Assembly: GCA_946545105.1 (NCBI GenBank)
Contig: CAMNMY010000009.1
Span: forward strand, 1-10,679
Length of the DNA: 10,679 nucleotides
Direction: 5' to 3'
From: an uncultured Clostridia bacterium
GTDB taxonomy: Bacteria; Bacillota_A; Clostridia; Christensenellales; UBA3700
The notes beneath the pieces are model-generated. The model did not search any database. It was not told the origin of the DNA and was given only the letters and a program-made list of their open reading frames with translations. The translations under genes were made by a program, and so were the position numbers. Shown here one piece after another: positions 5,992-10,679 of this stretch (position 1 is its first letter; each line of letters opens with the position of its first letter).

Positions 5992-6573
5992 ATGGATACA
6001 CAAGAAAAGTTCGGACTTAAGAAGTTTCACGCAATTTTATTATTCATTCAAATGTTAATTATTATTTTAGGAACAATCATTACTGGCTTTGTTTTTACCT
6101 TTATTGTCTCTAGCGGATATGGCGGAATTATGTTAGCAAGTTCAGTATCTGTTCTAATATCTTATGTGGTAATAATCCTATATGGTTCATTTGGATACAG
6201 TAAAGACAGCGCATATTATTTAGTAGCAATTGGATTCTTTGCATTTGCTGTTGTAATAAATACAATGATAGATTTTAGAACACCTTTCCAAATTGGAATC
6301 TTGACAGTTTTATTCGGTAGCCTAGTAGCTTTCGCAGTAAAGCAAGATAACAAAAAGCTTTCCCTATATTTTATATTGGTTGCTTTCTTCCTTGCATTAG
6401 TATTCTCTATCTATTCTGCAATTACAGCAAACCCTAAAGCCATGGGGGATGAGACCATCAGCCCTATAACAATCATAGCAATGTATGGCTCACTATTCAC
6501 TCCAACTATTATGACTGGAACATTTGCTCTAACACACTATGTACATATGCAAAAAGAACCTACTAATTCTTAA
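5992..6573 (+). CDS. Six-helix integral membrane protein of unknown function
   Basis: I do not recognise this 193-residue protein. It is almost entirely hydrophobic, with six predicted membrane helices at about 14-39, 46-66, 74-93, 99-116, 123-144 and 159-182. It has a short basic N-terminus (KFGLKKFH) and a polar C-terminus. There is no signal peptide cleavage site, catalytic motif or long soluble loop. The best internal landmark is DFRTPFQIG between helices 3 and 4. I start it at 5992 rather than the in-frame ATG at 5974 because of the ribosome binding site and promoter position. It ends with tandem stops TAA TAG. It is divergent from the S-4TM-like gene and shares a palindromic promoter region with it, so joint control is plausible. 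The next gene follows 57 bases later and could be co-transcribed, as no terminator is evident. Confidence 0.85.
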   Translation: MDTQEKFGLKKFHAILLFIQMLIIILGTIITGFVFTFIVSSGYGGIMLASSVSVLISYVVIILYGSFGYSKDSAYYLVAIGFFAFAVVINTMIDFRTPFQIGILTVLFGSLVAFAVKQDNKKLSLYFILVAFFLALVFSIYSAITANPKAMGDETISPITIIAMYGSLFTPTIMTGTFALTHYVHMQKEPTNS

Positions 6574-6630
6574 TAGTTTTTTAAGGCATAATCAGTATAT
6601 TTAAAAATAGCATTTTTTAAGAGGTTATTT

Positions 6631-7605
6631 ATGGAAAAAGAACTACGAATTGGAATTATTGGCCCTGGCCATATAGCAAACAAAATGGCTTCAACTATAA
6701 AGCGCGCTAAGGGCTTTTGTAATTATGCGGTAGCCAGTAGATCAAAAGACAAGGCCGAAGCATTTAAAGCAGAGTATGGTTTTGAAAAAGCTTACGGCTC
6801 ATATGAAGCGATGCTACAAGATAAAGATGTGGATTTAGTTTACATCGCTACACCCCACTCTTGCCATTATGAACAAATGTTACTTTGCCTAAAATACAAT
6901 AAGCCAGTTCTATGTGAAAAGTCTTTAACAACATCACTTAAAGACACTCAAGATATTTATAAGAAATTCGAAGAAAAGAATCTATTTATTTCTGAAGCTC
7001 TATGGACAAGTTTCTTGCCTTCAAGAGACTATATAAACAAAGTTCTATATGAAAATAAAAAGCTTGGCGAGATCAAAGAAATGACTGCCTCTTTTAAAGT
7101 TCCTCTAATGCACAAAGAAAGAGTAACATCACGTGCTCTTGGTGGTGGTGTACTAATGGATATTGGTATCTACCCTGTTACTTTTGTATTTAGAACACTT
7201 GGCTTTGATTACACATCATATGATGTAAACAACATCGTATATAAAGATGGCGTAGATATAAAAGAAGAATTGACATTTAATTATAAAAACGGAGCTAAAG
7301 GTGTTTGCAAAGTAGATGGAACATCAAAGTTATCTTTGGTCGTAACAATTGTTGGTGAAAAAGGTAAGATGAGTATCGATATGGTTAATTGTCCTAACCT
7401 TATTACAACATCTAAACATGGCCTTCTAACTTCTATCAAATGGACAAAGCCAAAACTTGGCGGATTTGAATACGAGTTATATGCAGCTAAAAAAGCTATT
7501 GAAGAAGGAAGATATGAATGTGCTGAATGGACACATCAAAATTCAATTGCTATGGCTAAAATCATTGAAGATATTTTCAATTCTAAAGAAGCTCAAAATC
7601 AATAA
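6631..7605 (+). CDS. Gfo/Idh/MocA-family NAD(P)-dependent oxidoreductase
   Basis: A 324-residue cytoplasmic dehydrogenase expected to oxidise or reduce a sugar, polyol or related hydroxy compound using NAD(P). The N-terminal Rossmann fold has the dinucleotide motif GIIGPGHIA (8-16) and the IATPHSCHYEQ segment (72-82). The family's E-K-P site reads CEKSL (95-99), with the catalytic lysine K97 kept but serine in place of proline. The C-terminal domain has the GGGVLMDIGIYP block (171-182), where Y181 matches the catalytic tyrosine of dimeric dihydrodiol and xylose dehydrogenases; those are the closest-looking members. Length is typical. AAGAGG (6619-6624) lies six bases before the ATG. The 3' end overlaps the convergent Vps62-like gene by 7 bases. 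No sugar operon surrounds it, so the substrate is open. Confidence 0.9.
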   Translation: MEKELRIGIIGPGHIANKMASTIKRAKGFCNYAVASRSKDKAEAFKAEYGFEKAYGSYEAMLQDKDVDLVYIATPHSCHYEQMLLCLKYNKPVLCEKSLTTSLKDTQDIYKKFEEKNLFISEALWTSFLPSRDYINKVLYENKKLGEIKEMTASFKVPLMHKERVTSRALGGGVLMDIGIYPVTFVFRTLGFDYTSYDVNNIVYKDGVDIKEELTFNYKNGAKGVCKVDGTSKLSLVVTIVGEKGKMSIDMVNCPNLITTSKHGLLTSIKWTKPKLGGFEYELYAAKKAIEEGRYECAEWTHQNSIAMAKIIEDIFNSKEAQNQ

Positions 7606-9080
7606 TAAAATCTACTATCAATACAGTAATAATCACAAACGCCCTTCTTGTCTACTGGACACTCTGGGGCGTTTTGTAGTTGTGGATATATCTCTATTGG
7701 ATAATTAAATCCATAATTTCCCCATCTAATTGATGCATCAGAATCAGGATTATAGAAATCCCTATTAAAGCAACTCTTCCATTGCGAACTACCTATACCA
7801 TCGCCTGTATGATTTATTGCATCATACTTAAATGTTTCTAGATTATCTCCATCCCATAGATTCCATGCTTCACCTTTTGAGCAAATATCAGATAGTTTAA
7901 CAATAACCTTATCGACATAAACATTCTTGCCTTCTTTTGGCCATATGCCATGGCTTCCTCTTGCTATATATCCAACTGGATGTGTTCCTTCAAATTCTGG
8001 AACTTCATCCCAAGGCAAATATATTCTTTGAGAATGAATACTATATTGTGCCAATACTGGAGCGTAATAGGTCTTTCCGTTTTCGTTATAGATTCTTAGT
8101 CTTACAATCATATGTTCCCAATCCCCAACGTGGTTTCCAAATGGGATACCAAATACACTTTTAGCTTTATTGAATGGGAAGAAGAAATAATAGCAAAGGT
8201 CTAAATATTCATATTCTTTCTCTACTGCAAAAGCATATCCTTTCATATTCTCTTTATCGCCATAGAAATACTCGCATTCATAATTAGGCTTATTCAAATC
8301 CTTCAAATGCAACATATAACCATCTGGAGATAATTCCCTATCTAAATTTTCAAGCGCAAATTCAACAGATGATGCATAATACTTTTCTTTTTCATCCCAC
8401 CATAGTTTTGGTGCATACTTTGTTAAAAGTGATGCTTTAGTATTATCATCTAAGGAAGATACTTCCTCTTTGTTTACACTTACTTGTCTAATTTTCATTG
8501 AGCCAACCTTGCCTGAATAAGTTCCTTTATAAGCAATAGTTGTTTTCTTTCCTTTGAAGTTTTTCTTTGAATAAACATCGACAGCATAACTACCCTCTAC
8601 ATAGATGTCCTTTACTTCTTCATCAATAGATGGATATTCCCCCACGTTATATTCTTTATAGCTTGTAGCTGATGAAAATGTAGCAACTGGAGTTGTAACC
8701 ATAGAATAATCTTTTTCAAATTGGGCAATTGCTCTTGTTTGTTTTGCATTGACATACAATTGATTATCCCAAACAATTACGAAATTACAGAACCAGCATA
8801 AGAAGATATATCCTTCCTTTTCTACTTGTGGTAATTGAACATAACTATGAGCCTCGGCTTGAATTGTTTCTTTTTCTGGCTTTCCTGCGGCGCCATTATA
8901 CTCAATAATTACTTCGCCCATTTCCCCATCTTTTAGAATTTGATCTGCATGAACTGGCTCATAAACATATCTGCTGTTTATAGCAAACAAAACACAAATA
9001 GCAACTATTGCTAGAATTAGAAATGTGGATATAACAATTAATGTTATCTTCTTTTTTGAAAAAGATTGAGCCTTTGCCAT
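7599..9080 (-). CDS. Surface-anchored protein with InlB-like, crystallin-like and Vps62-like domains
   Basis: A 493-residue protein with a basic N-terminus and one hydrophobic helix (about 12-34), reading as a signal anchor or uncleaved signal peptide with the rest outside the membrane. Residues 54-123 resemble an InlB B-repeat (VIIEYNGAAGKPEKETI, then LPQVEKEGYIFLCW). Residues 131-203 look like a beta/gamma-crystallin fold, best seen in the second Greek-key half (Y170, F175, G177, S194). Residues 218-480 match the Vps62 family: YAPKLWWDE, YYFFFPFN (297-304), GNHVGDWEHM (315-324), H349, then HPVGYIARGSHGIWP (367-381). Vps62-family function in bacteria is unclear to me. The conserved His/Asp/Glu residues could bind metal or be catalytic. 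The ATG has AGAGGG (9089-9094) eight bases upstream and TATACAAT near 9108-9115 without a clear -35. Its end overlaps the oxidoreductase gene. Confidence 0.72.
   Translation of the reverse strand: MAKAQSFSKKKITLIVISTFLILAIVAICVLFAINSRYVYEPVHADQILKDGEMGEVIIEYNGAAGKPEKETIQAEAHSYVQLPQVEKEGYIFLCWFCNFVIVWDNQLYVNAKQTRAIAQFEKDYSMVTTPVATFSSATSYKEYNVGEYPSIDEEVKDIYVEGSYAVDVYSKKNFKGKKTTIAYKGTYSGKVGSMKIRQVSVNKEEVSSLDDNTKASLLTKYAPKLWWDEKEKYYASSVEFALENLDRELSPDGYMLHLKDLNKPNYECEYFYGDKENMKGYAFAVEKEYEYLDLCYYFFFPFNKAKSVFGIPFGNHVGDWEHMIVRLRIYNENGKTYYAPVLAQYSIHSQRIYLPWDEVPEFEGTHPVGYIARGSHGIWPKEGKNVYVDKVIVKLSDICSKGEAWNLWDGDNLETFKYDAINHTGDGIGSSQWKSCFNRDFYNPDSDASIRWGNYGFNYPIEIYPQLQNAPECPVDKKGVCDYYCIDSRFYY
7637..7675 (+). 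terminator. Candidate terminator of the oxidoreductase gene, inside the opposing gene
   Basis: AAACGCCC (7637-7644) pairs with GGGCGTTT (7667-7674), an 8-bp GC-rich stem. The 22-base loop contains a possible inner stem TGTC/GACA (7649-7652 with 7658-7661). It lies about 32 bases after the TAA stop. The T run is short (TTTTG) and partly within the stem, so efficiency is uncertain. It lies entirely within the 3' coding part of the convergent gene. Confidence 0.45.
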
Positions 9081-9150
9081 CGTGGAAACCCTCTAATATT
9101 TAGCCTTATTGTATAGATTGTGGCTTAAAGTAGCATAAAATTTTTGAATA

Positions 9151-9180
9151 TTGCATTATACTTTTTAGTTTTTGTATACT
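9151..9180 (+). promoter_or_regulatory. Candidate promoter of the alpha/beta hydrolase gene
   Basis: TTGCAT (9151-9156) is followed after 18 bp by TATACT (9175-9180), about 28 bases before the ribosome binding site. The -35 matches consensus weakly. The 134-bp intergenic region also holds the divergent start of the Vps62-like gene. Confidence 0.4.
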
Positions 9181-9214
9181 TAAATAAATAACATTAGTTT
9201 TGCGAGGTTAATTT

Positions 9215-10147
9215 ATGGTATCACTTAGAACCCGTTTAGGAAGACATTTCGTTTGGAAAGTATTCAACATGAACCCAGATGGCGGCAAATCTTTTGCTGA
9301 AGTAACAGAAATGGTTTCAGACTTTTCTGAAAAAGTTAGAAAGGGCTATACAAGATCTGTTGAAACATCAAAGAGCGGAATTAAATTTGAAAGAATTAAA
9401 CCTGAAAATACTGAAAGCGAAAAGTTAGTTCTATACATCCATGGTGGTGGCTACACTGCTGGACTTTCAAAGGCATATAGAGACCAAGCTGCAGATTATT
9501 CTAAAGCAGCAAATGGTGCTCAATGTTTTCTTTTAGATTATTCCCTAGCCCCAGAATATAAGTACCCAACTCAACACAACGAAGCTTTTGCTTTCTGGAA
9601 AGATGTTCTAGATATGGGATTCAAACCAGAAAATATTATAGTTGGCGGAGATTCAGCTGGCGCTAATCTTTCGTTAAGTATTTTTCTACGAGCAAGAGAC
9701 GAAGGACTTCCTCTTCCAAAAGCTCTATATCTAATCTCTCCATGGGCAGATATGACAGCTCAAGGCGATAGCTATCAACATAACTACGATAGAGATCCAA
9801 TGTTTGGTAAGAAAGGCGTAGAGTTAAATGAAGAACTAAGACAAAGATTATTACAATGCGATATGTATTCTTGGTGTGGGGATGCCGACAGATTCGATCC
9901 ACTAGTATCTCCTGTATATGGTGATTACAAGGGATTCCCTACTACTTTGATGACAGTAGGTGCTGATGAAATTCTATTATCTGACACGTTAACAATTGAA
10001 CAAAAAATGAAAAATGAAGGTATTGATGTAAGAGTTATCTCTCATGAAAAGATGTTCCACATCTATCCTCTATACTACACAATCTTCCCTGAGAGCAAAA
10101 AAGCATATAAACAAATTCTTGCTTTTATAACAGAACAAATGTCTTAA
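9215..10147 (+). CDS. Alpha/beta hydrolase, hormone-sensitive-lipase (GDXG) family
   Basis: A 310-residue cytoplasmic esterase-type hydrolase. The oxyanion-hole motif HGGGY (76-80) and nucleophile elbow GGDSAGAN (144-151, S147) define the HSL branch. The remaining catalytic residues are readable as D251 in VGADEILLSD and H282 in KMFHIYPL. The SLAPEYKYP block (110-118) is also characteristic of the family. No signal peptide is present. Likely substrates are short-chain carboxyl esters, possibly acetylated sugars or acyl lipids; the sequence does not decide. GAGG (9204-9207) sits seven bases before the ATG. The stop codon overlaps that of the convergent ATP-grasp gene, and a strong terminator follows inside that gene. 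Length is normal for the family. Confidence 0.92.
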   Translation: MVSLRTRLGRHFVWKVFNMNPDGGKSFAEVTEMVSDFSEKVRKGYTRSVETSKSGIKFERIKPENTESEKLVLYIHGGGYTAGLSKAYRDQAADYSKAANGAQCFLLDYSLAPEYKYPTQHNEAFAFWKDVLDMGFKPENIIVGGDSAGANLSLSIFLRARDEGLPLPKALYLISPWADMTAQGDSYQHNYDRDPMFGKKGVELNEELRQRLLQCDMYSWCGDADRFDPLVSPVYGDYKGFPTTLMTVGADEILLSDTLTIEQKMKNEGIDVRVISHEKMFHIYPLYYTIFPESKKAYKQILAFITEQMS

Positions 10148-10679
10148 TTTAACTTAGACAATATGTAGTCAACGTATTTGGAAGCCACATTAATATTTGT
10201 GGCTTTTTCAAATGTCTTAAAGAATGCATTTGAATTTACTTCACAAACGCTATATCCATCTTTATCTAAAAGTAAATCTATTCCACAATAATCCAAGCCT
10301 AATGCTTGAGCGATATTATTTGATATCTTGATTATCTCATCATCTAATTCAACCTTGATGCCGCTTCCGCCTGCACCAATGTTTGATCTAAAATCACCAT
10401 TAGAGATTCTCATCATAGCACCAATAGCTTTACCGCCAATAGCTATAACTCTTATATCTTTGCCCTTTGATGTTTCAATATATTCTTGAATCAAATGAGG
10501 CACACATTTCACCTCTTCTAATTTAGATATAAGTTCTTCTCTATTTTGGATAAGATATACACTCTTTCCTAAAGAACCGAACGATTCTTTTATTATTAAA
10601 GGGTATTTAAATGCGTTTTCAATCTCATTTATAGTATCGTTTGAAATATGCGCATTTTTAGTAAAACATAGTAGTCCTG
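10144..10679 (-). CDS. RimK-like ATP-grasp ligase, C-terminal part, cut by the window edge
   Basis: At least 177 codons are open from the right edge to the TAA at 10144-10146, so the gene starts outside the window. A GTG at 10510-10512 could be mistaken for a start. The frame upstream is clearly coding for the same fold: YPLIIKESFGSLGKSVYLI contains the ATP-binding lysine and glycine-rich loop. Downstream are LIQEYIE, the DIRVIAIGGK strand, RSNIGAGGSG, the metal-binding GIDLLLDKDG and the CEVNSNAFF motif (Glu and Asn Mg ligands). This is the RimK branch, whose members ligate amino acids, often glutamate, to carboxyl groups of proteins or small molecules. The substrate domain lies outside the window. 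Its stop shares TTAA with the hydrolase stop. Confidence 0.88.
   Translation of the reverse strand, partial: GLLCFTKNAHISNDTINEIENAFKYPLIIKESFGSLGKSVYLIQNREELISKLEEVKCVPHLIQEYIETSKGKDIRVIAIGGKAIGAMMRISNGDFRSNIGAGGSGIKVELDDEIIKISNNIAQALGLDYCGIDLLLDKDGYSVCEVNSNAFFKTFEKATNINVASKYVDYILSKLN
10182..10208 (+). terminator. Terminator of the hydrolase gene, inside the opposing ATP-grasp gene
   Basis: AAGCCACA (10182-10189) pairs perfectly with TGTGGCTT (10198-10205) around an eight-base loop, followed by a T run (10204-10208). It starts about 35 bases after the hydrolase stop. On the minus strand the hairpin is followed by TTCC rather than a U-tract, so it works only for plus-strand transcripts. It overlaps the last coding part of the convergent ATP-grasp gene. 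Confidence 0.72.

Noticed and set aside
7564..7581. Minus-strand terminator of the Vps62-like gene
   Set aside because: ATTGAA/TTCAAT forms only a six-base AT-rich stem followed by GATTTT; too weak to call.
7457..7708. Second plus-strand frame across the end of the oxidoreductase gene
   Set aside because: It is out of frame with the clearly conserved oxidoreductase, overlaps two real genes and has no start signal.
10097..10126. Minus-strand terminator of the ATP-grasp gene inside the hydrolase gene
   Set aside because: AAAAGCA and TGCTTTT can pair across a 14-base loop before a T run, but the stem has only two G-C pairs and may be chance in AT-rich coding DNA.
10510..10512. GTG as the start of a 122-residue ATP-grasp protein
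   Set aside because: The frame continues upstream to the window edge and encodes the conserved lysine and glycine-rich loop of the ATP-grasp fold, so the gene is partial, not short.

Overview
The window is AT-rich bacterial DNA with strong AGGAGG-type ribosome binding sites, short gaps between genes, ATG, TTG and probably GTG starts, and TGA used as a stop, so the standard code applies. Together with the protein families (LytS-type kinase, uL15-like domain on a membrane protein, InlB-type repeat, small S-4TM-like membrane protein) this points to a low-GC Bacillota, probably an anaerobic host-associated clostridial lineage. That assignment is an inference; no rRNA or other phylogenetic marker is present. 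I find ten protein genes, no tRNA or rRNA, no insertion sequence and no CRISPR array.

Left block (1-4651), all on the minus strand. In transcription order: a LytS/YehU-type sensor kinase and a response regulator overlapping by ATGA; a membrane protein carrying a C-terminal domain like ribosomal protein uL15; and an AqpZ-type water channel with a strong terminator. The regulator has an unusual output: a SARP-like winged helix followed by a short BTAD-like remnant. Directly downstream of it, in front of the uL15-like membrane gene, are three TTGTTGC repeats at 10-11 bp spacing upstream of a -10 box. SARP-type regulators typically use this arrangement, so a local circuit of kinase, regulator and uL15-like membrane protein is the main hypothesis from this window.

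Middle block (4652-7605). A four-helix membrane protein resembling the S-4TM family of putative pore-forming effectors (known from nucleotide-signalling immunity) has an extra lysine-rich tail and a 12-bp minisatellite. It is divergent from an unknown six-helix membrane protein. The shared 116-bp intergenic region has two promoters with identical TTGAAT -35 boxes embedded in a palindromic cluster. A Gfo/Idh/MocA oxidoreductase follows on the plus strand.

Right block (7599-10679). A surface-anchored protein (N-terminal anchor, InlB-B-like repeat, beta/gamma-crystallin-like module, Vps62-like domain) is convergent with the oxidoreductase. An HSL-family alpha/beta hydrolase is convergent with a RimK-like ATP-grasp ligase cut by the right edge. 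Both convergent pairs overlap at their stop codons, and in both the plus-strand terminator hairpin lies inside the coding sequence of the opposing gene.

No stretch longer than 300 bases lacks a gene. Bases 1-60 hold only AT-rich sequence beyond the aquaporin terminator, with no feature I can support.
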